From an uncultured Saprospiraceae bacterium (GTDB lineage Bacteria; Bacteroidota; Bacteroidia; Chitinophagales; Saprospiraceae), in contig CAKZUM010000001.1 in NCBI GenBank assembly GCA_937921525.1, positions 1-43,676 on the forward strand: 43,676 bases of DNA, in the 5' to 3' direction. The position numbers and the translations under genes are program-made. Numbering within the stretch: position 1 is the first letter of the stretch; every line of letters begins with the position of its first letter. Of this stretch, positions 20,051 to 29,366 are shown piece after piece. The notes under the pieces are model-generated. The model had not been told where the DNA came from. It ran no database searches and saw only the letters and a list, made by a program, of their open reading frames with translations.

Positions 20051-20173
20051 ATAAATTCCTTATTTTGTCACTCTTTGAATCGTAAATCATTGTAAATCAA
20101 ATAATAACAATTAAAAAAAAACTTTTTTACTGTCACAAAAGAAGTTCCACCTAACAAAAGATAAATTCCTTAT
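20051..20173. repeat. Direct repeat ATAAATTCCTTAT, two copies 110 bp apart
   Basis: The 13-mer ATAAATTCCTTAT occurs at 20051-20063 and 20161-20173, each followed within 0-3 bases by GTC. The second copy lies directly before the candidate -7 element at 20178. Two operator sites or the remains of a small duplication would both fit. Confidence 0.4.
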
Positions 20174-20177
20174 GTCT

Positions 20178-20185
20178 TAGATTTG
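20178..20185 (+). promoter_or_regulatory. Candidate -7 element, TAGATTTG
   Basis: This matches the Bacteroidota -7 consensus TAnnTTTG and is identical to the octamer at 5092-5099. No clear -33 TTG is present. If it is used, the leader would be about 600 nt and would include all the hairpins at 20390-20700. Confidence 0.3.
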
Positions 20186-20389
20186 TTCTATCAATTTGTA
20201 TTACCCCCACCTACTATCTCCCACTCGCTATTATAGAGACATGTCATTGGGCAAACCATCAGTAGTATTTTTATTTAGAGATACGGAGCAGTACCATGCT
20301 TTGTAAAGATCGAAACATATAAAATATATTTTAATTTTATTAACACTCTAATAAATATACTAAATCTTTTCCAAAAATAATCTACTAGA

Positions 20390-20530
20390 CACATTAGTCA
20401 AAACTAAGTTAGATACTTAGCTCTATTTCTGACAAGCCTACAATTTTAATAAACACAACACACATTAGTCAAAACTAAGTCCTGTACTTAGCTTTTCTCT
20501 AACAAGTCTACTTTTCAATAAACACAATAC
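20390..20530. repeat. Tandem repeat of 71 bp, two copies with conserved hairpin
   Basis: Copy 1 is 20390-20460 and copy 2 is 20461-20530. Both begin CACATTAGTCAAAACTAAGT and end with AATAAACACAA. Each contains the stem CTAAGT/ACTTAG (20404-20409 with 20415-20420; 20475-20480 with 20486-20491). The 5-nt loops differ completely (TAGAT against CCTGT) while the stems are identical, which suggests the fold is kept. Confidence 0.7.
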
Positions 20531-20543
20531 AACAAAAAAAGCC

Positions 20544-20559
20544 AGGATAAAAATATCCT
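20544..20559. other. Short hairpin, AGGATA/TATCCT
   Basis: AGGATA (20544-20549) pairs with TATCCT (20554-20559) across an AAAA loop. GC at 20541-20542 can pair with GC at 20561-20562 beyond a 1-nt by 1-nt mismatch. It lies directly after the 71-bp tandem repeat. Confidence 0.45.
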
Positions 20560-20572
20560 AGCTTGAAGCATA

Positions 20573-20594
20573 AGTCCTGCAAGAGGACTCTTTT
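20573..20594 (+). terminator. Terminator-like hairpin inside the leader
   Basis: AGTCCT (20573-20578) pairs with AGGACT (20584-20589) across a 5-nt loop, followed by C and four Ts. It sits about 205 bases before the start codon at 20801. It could end a short transcript from upstream or act as an attenuator, but the T tract is short. Confidence 0.4.
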
Positions 20595-20609
20595 CGATAC
20601 AAAAAAAAC

Positions 20610-20637
20610 TGCTAAAATAGTACCAACTATTTTAGTA
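20610..20637. other. Strong hairpin with a perfect 10-bp stem and 4-nt loop
   Basis: CTAAAATAGT (20612-20621) pairs perfectly with ACTATTTTAG (20626-20635) across the loop ACCA. A G-T wobble and one more pair extend it to 20610-20637. It is AT-rich and preceded by eight As. Confidence 0.55.
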
Positions 20638-20660
20638 AACTTTAATGGTAATGACTTAAT

Positions 20661-20683
20661 GATAAATGAGTACTCGTTTTATC
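20661..20683. other. Hairpin/palindrome GATAAA...TTTATC around GAGTACTC
   Basis: GATAAA (20661-20666) pairs with TTTATC (20678-20683). Between them is the 8-bp palindrome GAGTACTC (20668-20675). This is the last clear structure before the start codon at 20801 and could be a protein-binding dyad. Confidence 0.4.
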
Positions 20684-20800
20684 ACGATTCTAGTGGTATC
20701 GTCTGTCTCGTTTGAATGTTCTTTACCCATTTTTCTACTCTTGCGGACTTACAGCTTTACATTAATATAATTTTATAAGAAATTGTAAACTGTAATCACC

Positions 20801-23800
20801 ATGCAACAAAATGTTACTCGTTGGAGGAATTTGAATGCTATTAAACATTTAAATCCGCTTCCAAAAAAAATTAAAAGTACAGCACACCAAAAAGTGTTCC
20901 CTGAATTTAACAATGTGCTTTCTTATCAATTAGTCTACTCATTCGTTTTTAGGGCTTTGATATGCTTTATACTAGTTGTAGCTAACATTTCCTCTTTAAC
21001 TGCTCAGATTTCGCCAAACTTTGTAAATCAAGATCTGTATCCAGGCGCCGTAGGTTCGGTCACTGTTACAATACCTCCTAGCTCAAATCCGGGAGATTTA
21101 GTCATGGTTTTTATTGGAACGGATGATGATGGTGCTATTACAGAACCTGCCAGCTTCAGTAACTTATACGAATTTTGGACTGGAACAGCAGGACCAACTG
21201 CTGGTGTATATTATCGAATAATAGATGGTACCGAGGACCCTACCTATAGTTTTTCTTTTCCTTCCGAACCCACAGTGGTTACGACTATAAGATTTGACAG
21301 GGATAAAATAGATTCCGCCAACCCCATACATGCTATGGCAAATAATAGCGGTACTTCTAATAATCCGCAAGCTCCTTCTATTACTACTGGTATTGAAAAT
21401 CTTAGCTATTTTCAATATGTAGCTATAGATGGTGCTAGCGCTGGTGTCTTAAGTTCGAACTCAGCGACAGCTACCATACTTGCGACCGATCAAAGTGGTA
21501 ATTCCGGAGGAGTAGAAACGATGTTGGTATCAGAAATACAAGCGACTGCTGGTGCCACACCAATGGGTAGCTTTAGTTTTGCTAGCGAACAATGGGCAAC
21601 TGTTGCGTTCGCTTTAAATCCATCTCCTTTAGAAATTACTGGTCAAACTGGAGGCGATTGTAATAATGCTGCCGCTACCTTAACACTTGACTATGAAGCA
21701 GCCAATGCTGCGGGTACCTTTGAGTTAAGAGACCCTGCCAACGCTATCATCGCAACTGAAGCTTATTCCAGCACAACTGGTTCCATTTCCTTCAATTTTA
21801 ATGTAACAACCAATGGCGCTTACACCGTTCAAAATCAAGGAGCCCCATTGAATACCGCAACGGCTTATTATTATCCAACTGATATAGATTCTGATAATGA
21901 TGGGGTTTGTGATTTGAATGATTTAGATGATGATAATGATGGTATTTCGGATATAGCAGAAAATGCTATTTGCACTGCATTCGATTACACCGTAGTCGCT
22001 AATAAACAAAATATAGAACTATCAGCTACAGCTAACACATCTGGAGATATCCAAGTTTTATTAGATGGAAATGCTTCCAATAATAATTTTTATTACCCTG
22101 ATGTTTCTATTGTTGACAAAGAAATTGTCCGCTTAAAATTTCCAAAACCATTGGTGTTAACAGGTATTGAATTTCAAATTGGTGACAGTTATATGTTCAA
22201 TACTGGAGCAACAACTAGAATGCAAGCTAGTTCTGATGGTACCAGTTGGATAGATATATCTCCTGACTATGTCAAAATGCGACCTCCCAATAATACACCA
22301 GGCGTTATTAGTTCTGCTCCTCATGCAGAGACTTTCCAATGGTCTAATTCCACTCCGTATCAGTATTATAGATTATATGGAATAGCTGGTAATACCAATC
22401 AAAATCCTTGGATCAATGAATTACATTTTCAAGTAAGCAATGGCATATGTGATTTAGACCAAGATGGAGTTCCGAATCAACTAGATCTTGATTCTGACAA
22501 TGATGGGATTCCTGATAACGTAGAAGGTCAACCAACTTTAACTTATGTTGCACCAAATAATGATACACCCGCGCAATACCTAACGAATAACGGAATAAAT
22601 TCCGCTTATGGAACTGGCTTAGTACCGCCTAACCAAGATGGTGATTTTTGCGAAGATTTTTTAGATATTGATACAGACAATGATGGTACGGAAGATAAGG
22701 AAGAATCGGGCTTACTATTAACAGCAGTTTTTGGTGCTAATGGGCTAGATAATAATTTAGAAGGTGCAGATGACTACAGCGATGCTAACGGAAACATTAA
22801 TGATCCTAAAAATGACTTAGCGGGCTCAGATCCTGGAATTGCGGAAGTATATTATCGTCAAATTCCAACCCCTGGTGGAGTAGCTTTAGGTTTAGAATTA
22901 TGGACCCTTCCAAACTCCATTACCTACGATGCAACGAATGATAATATTATTACTAGAGTAGAAGATTTTTCGGGTACCATAGCAGCGGATCAGACTTATG
23001 GGTTATTCGACTTCATCAGTGGAGATCCTAAAATTATAGAAGCAGGCATTAATTTCAATCCAAACATTGAATTTGATGGGAATGATTGGTTCAGAAAAGA
23101 AGATGGGTTTAATACCAATACCTGGACAGAAGGAGAACGGTTCACCGTCATGGCAGAAAACGAAGAGGGCTATAATGGCAACAATGGTTTTGTTACTGAT
23201 TTTGCTGCAAAAGCAGGGGGCGCACATTATACTTTTGGTAATAAAGGTATTTATCATCAATTTGGTTCTAGTGATAGACATTCTTGGAATAGCACTACTG
23301 GAGCCAATCTAGAATCAAATGGAACCCACCAAGGCTTTCTATTTGATACCCGTAGTTATTTAATTGACAATGTATGGTCCGCTACCAACGATTGGGGAAA
23401 TGACGTTAATGGAAATCCAACCTACCGAGATGCCACTAACACCCCAAATTTTGCGATGACCCATTTCCATTGGGGAGCAGTACATAGTGCTACCTATTAT
23501 GGAAATTCTCCAGAAGTCTTTTTCTATTCTCGAAAGGTAAATGACCAAGAACGACTCCGAATTAATACTTACCTGGGCATCAAATATGGTATCACTTTAG
23601 GCAGTGAAACCAATTTAGTAAATTATCTAGATTCTAAAGGAGAGGTCATTTGGACAGCAAATGCAGACTACCAAAATAATATTGCAGGTATCGGACAAGA
23701 TAATGCTTCTGGCTTATCCCAAAAACAATCGACGACCATCAATGCTACTAATAATGTGGTCATGTATTTAGGGGATCATACAGGTACCGATTTACCTGCC

Positions 23801-25402
23801 ACCAATAAACTGAACACTCAATCCTTTCCTAATAATGGAGATTTTATGGTATGGGGAGATAATAACGAATCCCTTGGTTTCTTAACCTCCTACACCCCCA
23901 ATTCCTTTACTCCAGATGGCCCCTATTTTGCAATGGAAAGGGTTTGGATCATTCAAGAAAAGACAGGAAATGTTGGTACGGTCACAGTCAAAGCACCCAC
24001 AGGTGCTACTTATTTACTGGTACATAATTCTGCTAACTTTTCTACAGGCACACCAACAGAAGTTGCGCTTACAGAAGATGCATTTGGTAACCTGTTGGCT
24101 ACGTATGATTTTAGTGATGGGGATTATTTTACCTTCATTCAAGAACCGCCGCCTGCTCCGGGAGGGATCGCACATGAATTAGGGGTATGGTTAAGAGCAG
24201 ATAAAAATATATATTCCGATGCAGGTACTACCAATGCAATAACAAACAATCCTGTACAACAATGGAATACGCAAATAGGAGAAGACCATACTACCCAAAC
24301 AACTGCTAATCAACAACCTATTTATAAAGACGGTAGTCAGACAGAAGCGATTAATTTTAATCCAGGAGTTGTATTTGACGGAAGCAATGATGAACTACAT
24401 TTCCCTTCTAGACTCGGCGTCACAGGGACTAATAACTTTACCATTTTTGCAGCAGGAAAAGTAAGTAGTGGAGGAGCGAAAAGAATTTTTGGTCCAGCTA
24501 GTAGCGGCAACAATGCTTACGAAATGGATATTAATAAGGTATCGGCTGTTCAGGCTAGAGTGGCTGTTATTGCAGAGGGAGTAAAAGAGACAGAGGTTAA
24601 TGAAGCCTTTGTAGCATTTACTTCTAGAGATGGAAACACCTTTAGCGTAGCAACAAATGGAGAAGTACCTGTCACAGGCAACAATACTAAAAACTTTACT
24701 TCCACAAATAATTATGATTTGGGAAGTTCGTATAATACCAATCCAGATTTTCACGGTACCTTAGGTGAATTTGTAGTCTATCAAGGTGCAAAAACCAGCG
24801 ATGATATTCAAAAAATTCAAACTTACCTAGCCTTAAAATACGGGGCTACTTTAGATACCAATTATGTAGCCAGTTCAGGTACCACAATTTGGTCAAAAGA
24901 TAGTATCTACAACCAAGCTATTGCAGGGATCGGATATGATAAAGCAGCTGGTTTACTACAAAAACAATCTTGGTCTACAGTAGATACAACTATTGCGATT
25001 GGTCTAGGAAATATCTTTGCTAGTAATCAAGTGAACCCTGCCGTTTTTGAAAACAACCTATCCTTCCTCGTTTGGGGAAGCAATGGCGCTACGACTGCTA
25101 TTGACACCATGATTACCCCATTAATTAGTAGTATGAAACGAGTCTGGAAAGTCGCTAACATTCAAAGTATTGAAGATGTTGTTGCCAGAGTTCATAGTGC
25201 TACTTTAGGGGTAACAGATGAAACTCCCATCATCATTGTAAGTAGCGACGAAATCATTGATGAAAATGATACGATTTATTCCTTATCTGAAAGTGGCGAT
25301 TATTTCAAAGGAACAATTAATCTACCTGATGGCATGTATTTTACCATCGGTTTGAAAGCTCCCCAACCTTTAATGATTCCAATCAAATATTCTAGGAATT
25401 AA
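20801..25402 (+). CDS. Secreted protein with TSP3 calcium loops and two DUF8202-like lectin-type domains, 1533 aa
   Basis: The start at 20801 is the only usable ATG before the mature protein. It gives an unusually long, basic N-region of about 47 residues, then a hydrophobic core (about 48-62) and a likely cleavage site after T-A-Q (69). Order: a jelly-roll-like domain (70-277); a linker sandwich (277-360); TSP3-type calcium loops, D-x-D-x-D-G-x-x-D (361-387); an F5/8-discoidin-like domain (about 393-547); more TSP3 loops (about 550-573 and 619-634); and two LamG-like domains resembling DUF8202 (about 690-1108 and 1120-1533), each with the Y-L-G/A-L/I-K-Y-G motif and I-A-G-I-G. Such domains often bind glycans or calcium; no enzyme active site is visible. 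The C terminus has no T9SS sorting domain, so its final location is unclear. It probably forms a transcription unit with the gene at 25509, 106 bp downstream. Confidence 0.93.
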   Translation: MQQNVTRWRNLNAIKHLNPLPKKIKSTAHQKVFPEFNNVLSYQLVYSFVFRALICFILVVANISSLTAQISPNFVNQDLYPGAVGSVTVTIPPSSNPGDLVMVFIGTDDDGAITEPASFSNLYEFWTGTAGPTAGVYYRIIDGTEDPTYSFSFPSEPTVVTTIRFDRDKIDSANPIHAMANNSGTSNNPQAPSITTGIENLSYFQYVAIDGASAGVLSSNSATATILATDQSGNSGGVETMLVSEIQATAGATPMGSFSFASEQWATVAFALNPSPLEITGQTGGDCNNAAATLTLDYEAANAAGTFELRDPANAIIATEAYSSTTGSISFNFNVTTNGAYTVQNQGAPLNTATAYYYPTDIDSDNDGVCDLNDLDDDNDGISDIAENAICTAFDYTVVANKQNIELSATANTSGDIQVLLDGNASNNNFYYPDVSIVDKEIVRLKFPKPLVLTGIEFQIGDSYMFNTGATTRMQASSDGTSWIDISPDYVKMRPPNNTPGVISSAPHAETFQWSNSTPYQYYRLYGIAGNTNQNPWINELHFQVSNGICDLDQDGVPNQLDLDSDNDGIPDNVEGQPTLTYVAPNNDTPAQYLTNNGINSAYGTGLVPPNQDGDFCEDFLDIDTDNDGTEDKEESGLLLTAVFGANGLDNNLEGADDYSDANGNINDPKNDLAGSDPGIAEVYYRQIPTPGGVALGLELWTLPNSITYDATNDNIITRVEDFSGTIAADQTYGLFDFISGDPKIIEAGINFNPNIEFDGNDWFRKEDGFNTNTWTEGERFTVMAENEEGYNGNNGFVTDFAAKAGGAHYTFGNKGIYHQFGSSDRHSWNSTTGANLESNGTHQGFLFDTRSYLIDNVWSATNDWGNDVNGNPTYRDATNTPNFAMTHFHWGAVHSATYYGNSPEVFFYSRKVNDQERLRINTYLGIKYGITLGSETNLVNYLDSKGEVIWTANADYQNNIAGIGQDNASGLSQKQSTTINATNNVVMYLGDHTGTDLPATNKLNTQSFPNNGDFMVWGDNNESLGFLTSYTPNSFTPDGPYFAMERVWIIQEKTGNVGTVTVKAPTGATYLLVHNSANFSTGTPTEVALTEDAFGNLLATYDFSDGDYFTFIQEPPPAPGGIAHELGVWLRADKNIYSDAGTTNAITNNPVQQWNTQIGEDHTTQTTANQQPIYKDGSQTEAINFNPGVVFDGSNDELHFPSRLGVTGTNNFTIFAAGKVSSGGAKRIFGPASSGNNAYEMDINKVSAVQARVAVIAEGVKETEVNEAFVAFTSRDGNTFSVATNGEVPVTGNNTKNFTSTNNYDLGSSYNTNPDFHGTLGEFVVYQGAKTSDDIQKIQTYLALKYGATLDTNYVASSGTTIWSKDSIYNQAIAGIGYDKAAGLLQKQSWSTVDTTIAIGLGNIFASNQVNPAVFENNLSFLVWGSNGATTAIDTMITPLISSMKRVWKVANIQSIEDVVARVHSATLGVTDETPIIIVSSDEIIDENDTIYSLSESGDYFKGTINLPDGMYFTIGLKAPQPLMIPIKYSRN

Positions 25403-25404
25403 CT

Positions 25405-25464
25405 GGTAGGGGCAATCCTGTGTGATTGCCTATGTACGGGCAATCACATAGGATTGCCCCTACC
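25405..25464. repeat. Near-perfect palindrome, 26-bp stem, between two genes
   Basis: The left arm (25405-25430) and right arm (25439-25464) are complementary over 26 bp with one G-T wobble and an 8-nt loop. The arm begins with G-G-T-A-G-G-G-G-C-A-A-T-C and begins 3 bases after the stop codon. It is far richer in GC than the rest of the window. No T tract follows, so it is not a standard terminator. It resembles REP or MITE-like palindromes scattered in many genomes, and in RNA form it would protect or separate the two messages. Confidence 0.85.
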
Positions 25465-25508
25465 CCAAATCTTTCATCTATTCAATCCTTATTAAAAATC
25501 CCATTTTC

Positions 25509-28500
25509 ATGGAACAGTTAAAACATATTATAACCATAGGTTTCTTACTATTTTTTTTATTTATTTCCACTAATGCCCAGAGTCAATGTAATACGTCTAC
25601 GGGTGTAGGTGGAACCGTCTTTCGAGACTTTAATCACAACGGAAATCAAGATCCTGCAACCGCAGACTTTTTAGCCGAAACAGGTTTTGCCAATGTCACC
25701 GTTACAGCTATTGGTGATGATGGAGCTATTCTTGGCACAGCAATGACAGATGCAACAGGAGCTTGGTTCATTAATGACTTGCCCGCAGGCGAACGTGTGT
25801 TAATCCAATATGAACCTGCAGAGGGAACTTGCGAAGGCGCTTTTGGTGCCAGCAGCAATTCAGAAACCGAACTCATCGAAGTAGGCAAATGTGGATTAAT
25901 TTCTTCCGTTGCTATCCCATCGGATTATCGCTCAGAAGAATTCAATTTATTGGGTTCTTGTATTAGTGATAAATATCAAACCGCACCGAGACAGAAGGGT
26001 GTCTATATTACCTCTGCATGGGATATTACAGACAACGCCACTTTATTTATGAAAAAATTTGGGGAAACCGATATAGCAATGACCCCACTCAGTTTTTATA
26101 ATCAAACAGGAAATTTATTTGGTGTCGCTTATGCCAAAACAACCAAACAAGTTTTTGGAGCAAACTATATCCGTAGTGGAGCCATCGAAACAGAAAACGT
26201 AGGTAAAATATTTAGATATGACGTGACGACCAACACCACTACTGCTTGGGCAGATTTACCTAGTTTAGGTTTTTCTGCGGGCAGTCCAATTGATTTGGGT
26301 AATCCAACCAATCATGGAGAATTTGTGGGTCGAACAGGCTTAGGCGATTTAGATATTGCAGAAGACGATTCAGAGTTATACGTTTCCAATGCCTTTACTA
26401 AAAGTATTTTCATTCTACCAATTGCAGCGGATGGTTCACTAGACCAAGCAAATGTCAAAGAAGTAACACTACCAAGTCCTTGCGGATCAGATGAATACAA
26501 AGCTGTTTCTGGATTAGGGGTTCATAGTAGTGGACGAGTGTATGCAGCTGTAACTTGTCATGGGCCAGCAACAAAAGATATTAAGTTCGTGATCTACTCT
26601 TTTGATCCTTCAAATGCCAATCCTTCTTCAACAGTACAAGAGGAATTAGTTTTAGATAATCTATTTGATAAAGTCTCCCTTTGGAAAAATTATAGTTGGG
26701 CCGACTGGCCTAGTAAAGCAACCGTTGCGTTACAATTATGGATGACCGATATCGTTTTTCGCTTAAATAATGATGGCAGCGAAGTGATGTATATGGGTAC
26801 GAGGAACAGAAACTTAGATCAATCGGTTGCAACGCCAGGGTCTTGTAGTATTAATTCCCCTGTTCCAATTTATACCGCAGAAAGATCAAGTACGACAGGG
26901 GCTTGGACTAAAGCCAATTTAAATTTCAAATCTGACTATGGAACCAGTGGTTCTTTAGCTTATCAACCTGGAGGCACCAATCTGTTAGCGATGTATCGAG
27001 ATTGTAATTCTAATGCCCAAGCCAAAAATTCCTATGGAGGGTATAGAGCCTATCCAATCAATGGTGGAAGTGCAGCGGTGCAATATCGGGCTTTACAAAC
27101 TGCCTTTTCAGAAGTCTTAATGCGTTTTAACAATATTTGGGCGGATATAGAAATCATGAGTGATCCTGCGCCCATTTCGATTGGTAACTTAGTATGGTAT
27201 GATGTGGATGCAGATGGAATTAGAGATACCGATGAAGCGTATGCTAGTGGGGTTTCCGTTTCTTTATACAAAGATACAAATGGAAATAACAGCTATGATA
27301 GTTCAGACAAATATATTGAAACAACCATAACAGATGGTCTTGGTCACTACTATTTCACGAACTTACTACCTAACATGAAATACTTTGTGGCCTTAAACAA
27401 TAGCAATGATTTTGCCACGGGAGGGGTGTTAGAAGGCGGAACTTTAACCACTACTGATGCTGGAAACAATGACAAATTAGATTCAGATGCGACCCTAGTA
27501 AATGGTATTCCTGTTGCTATGGTAATGACTCAAAACGCAGGGAAAAATAATTATACGGTTGACTTTGGCGTCATCGTTAGCAATCCACCAATGCTTCCCC
27601 CTCCAGGTTGTTATACGCCTTCTTCAGCAGCAGCTCCAAAAGCAACTGCTTGTTTAGGAGAGTTAGCAGATCCTTGGGAGATTAATGTTTTTAATAGTCC
27701 TGAACCAGGAGATCAACTTAAAATCGTTTCTTTTCCGAGCAAACAAACAGGTACAGACATGTATACAGGCGGAACTGTTTTAGCTACGGAAACCATTGTT
27801 GATAATAAAATTTCTTATACGCCAGTTGTTGGAGCTAGTGCAGAAACAATCTTTTTATATGCGATTATAGAGCCTACTCCACCGAATGCTGCTTGTCGCC
27901 CTTTTGCAGAATTAGAATTGAATATCAGAGATTGTAGTGTTATTCCTGATTTAAAATTAACGAAGGATATTGATAGGAATCAAGTAGCATTAAATAGTAA
28001 TGTAACTTATACCTTAACCGTTAAAAATGAAGGAACACTAGATGCGACAGGAATCACCGTCGATGAACCTTTACATGCAGCTTTAGCGCTTGTAAATTCT
28101 TCTCCAACTAAAGGAGATTATACCGCAGGTATATGGACAATTGGGGATCTAGCAATTGATGAAGAAGTGACGCTGACGATTACAGCAACCGTTTCAGAGG
28201 TCGGTCTTTTTTATAATACCGCAGAAATTGCTAGTGTCAACGAGGGCGATAAAGATTCTACGCCTAGCAATAAAGAAGAAAAAGAAGATGACATGGATAG
28301 AGAATGTGTAAGTGTACCAGTGGAAATTTGCCCAGGCGAAACCTATACCCTATCCGTTGATCCTGCTTATACCGATGTACAATGGTTCTTCAATGGAGAT
28401 ACCATTCCAGATGCAACAGATAATTCTTATACGGCTACTGAAGAAGGAGTTTATACCCTAACTGCTTTATATAAAAACAGACCAACTGATAGTGGTTGTG

Positions 28501-29366
28501 GTTTTGAATTAAAAATTAAAACAGGTATTGAAGCGCCAATTTTAACTGCCGTAGATACGATTCTTTGTGCAGAGGAAAATACCACTTTGACTGTTACTAA
28601 TGGGGCTAATTATTCTTGGAGTACTGGCGAAACAACTGCTAGTATAAATGTTGCTCCATTAGCCACTACCATTTACACCGTAACCTTAACCGTTCCGGGA
28701 TGTGCCACTCCTATAGAAAAAGAAATGGAGGTGATCGTTAATAGCAAACCATCTATCTATATGTTTTCTCCACTAGCAGCCTGCTTAAATGGCGATTTAG
28801 AACTGAGTGCCATTGGCGGTGTAGAATACAATTGGAGTAATGGCGCAACAGGCCCAGATGTGACTTATACACCTACTACTTTAGGCAATCAATCTTTTTC
28901 AGTGGAGGTCACCAATGCTGAAGGTTGCACAAGCCAACAAGCCGTACAGGTAGAAATCAAAGATGATTGTGGCCCTTGCCCAACACTTGATATCGCTCAA
29001 ACGGTACAGACTTGCTGTTATGGTAGTTTGCCTGAATCAATTGATATTACGATTTCTGATTTGACGATTGATTCAATTGATATTGCGATCATGTACGAAG
29101 AGGTAGTAGAGACCGATCTTATTTATGACGATTTTGATTTATATTACATACAAACGATTCCTGTTGTTAATGGCCTTGCTACTTGGCAACCTTTCAATAT
29201 TAATGGAATGTTTGAAGGAGATTTAGCAGATACTAGAGATGCTTTTATCTATGCAGGTTTACGGACAGCCCCTACCAATCCGACTTGCCGACCTTTTGCT
29301 TTTCAGAAAATTTTAATTAACCGAAAGCCAATTTGCCCCCCTACCGATATCAATCTAAAAGAATAA
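25509..29366 (+). CDS. Secreted SdrD-B/DUF11/Ig-like multidomain protein, 1285 aa
   Basis: The start at 25509 gives a signal peptide (M-E-Q-L-K-H, core about 8-20, cleavage near A-Q-S at 23-26). Order: an SdrD B-like domain (27-115; G-G-T-V-F-R-D-F-N-H-N-G with the D-x-N-x-D/N-G type calcium turn); a region of about 440 residues that looks like a propeller or repeat sandwich (about 115-550; not a family I recognise with certainty); a second SdrD B-like domain (about 557-693; G-N-L-V-W-Y-D-V-D-A-D-G); a linker with C-R-P-F-A; a DUF11 domain (about 814-932); Ig/PKD-like modules (about 933-1155); and a C-terminal Cys-rich domain that repeats the C-R-P-F-A motif. It ends at N-L-K-E with no T9SS sorting domain. 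Neither end is frayed, so it looks complete. A structural surface role is inferred. Confidence 0.93.
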   Translation: MEQLKHIITIGFLLFFLFISTNAQSQCNTSTGVGGTVFRDFNHNGNQDPATADFLAETGFANVTVTAIGDDGAILGTAMTDATGAWFINDLPAGERVLIQYEPAEGTCEGAFGASSNSETELIEVGKCGLISSVAIPSDYRSEEFNLLGSCISDKYQTAPRQKGVYITSAWDITDNATLFMKKFGETDIAMTPLSFYNQTGNLFGVAYAKTTKQVFGANYIRSGAIETENVGKIFRYDVTTNTTTAWADLPSLGFSAGSPIDLGNPTNHGEFVGRTGLGDLDIAEDDSELYVSNAFTKSIFILPIAADGSLDQANVKEVTLPSPCGSDEYKAVSGLGVHSSGRVYAAVTCHGPATKDIKFVIYSFDPSNANPSSTVQEELVLDNLFDKVSLWKNYSWADWPSKATVALQLWMTDIVFRLNNDGSEVMYMGTRNRNLDQSVATPGSCSINSPVPIYTAERSSTTGAWTKANLNFKSDYGTSGSLAYQPGGTNLLAMYRDCNSNAQAKNSYGGYRAYPINGGSAAVQYRALQTAFSEVLMRFNNIWADIEIMSDPAPISIGNLVWYDVDADGIRDTDEAYASGVSVSLYKDTNGNNSYDSSDKYIETTITDGLGHYYFTNLLPNMKYFVALNNSNDFATGGVLEGGTLTTTDAGNNDKLDSDATLVNGIPVAMVMTQNAGKNNYTVDFGVIVSNPPMLPPPGCYTPSSAAAPKATACLGELADPWEINVFNSPEPGDQLKIVSFPSKQTGTDMYTGGTVLATETIVDNKISYTPVVGASAETIFLYAIIEPTPPNAACRPFAELELNIRDCSVIPDLKLTKDIDRNQVALNSNVTYTLTVKNEGTLDATGITVDEPLHAALALVNSSPTKGDYTAGIWTIGDLAIDEEVTLTITATVSEVGLFYNTAEIASVNEGDKDSTPSNKEEKEDDMDRECVSVPVEICPGETYTLSVDPAYTDVQWFFNGDTIPDATDNSYTATEEGVYTLTALYKNRPTDSGCGFELKIKTGIEAPILTAVDTILCAEENTTLTVTNGANYSWSTGETTASINVAPLATTIYTVTLTVPGCATPIEKEMEVIVNSKPSIYMFSPLAACLNGDLELSAIGGVEYNWSNGATGPDVTYTPTTLGNQSFSVEVTNAEGCTSQQAVQVEIKDDCGPCPTLDIAQTVQTCCYGSLPESIDITISDLTIDSIDIAIMYEEVVETDLIYDDFDLYYIQTIPVVNGLATWQPFNINGMFEGDLADTRDAFIYAGLRTAPTNPTCRPFAFQKILINRKPICPPTDINLKE

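Larger units (their letters stand above)
19718..20800. other. Intergenic region of 1083 bp with structured leader, no convincing gene
   Basis: After the terminator, 19790-20380 is very AT-rich with many A and T runs and no supported gene. From 20390 to 20700 there is a 71-bp tandem repeat followed by at least four hairpins, described separately. From 20700 to 20800 I see nothing definite. This is the longest non-coding stretch of the window and probably carries the promoter and a long leader for the gene at 20801. Confidence 0.65.

Noticed and set aside
25405..25464. The palindrome as a rho-independent terminator
   Set aside because: No T tract follows on either strand, and the stem is far longer than the terminators seen at 4724 and 19753.
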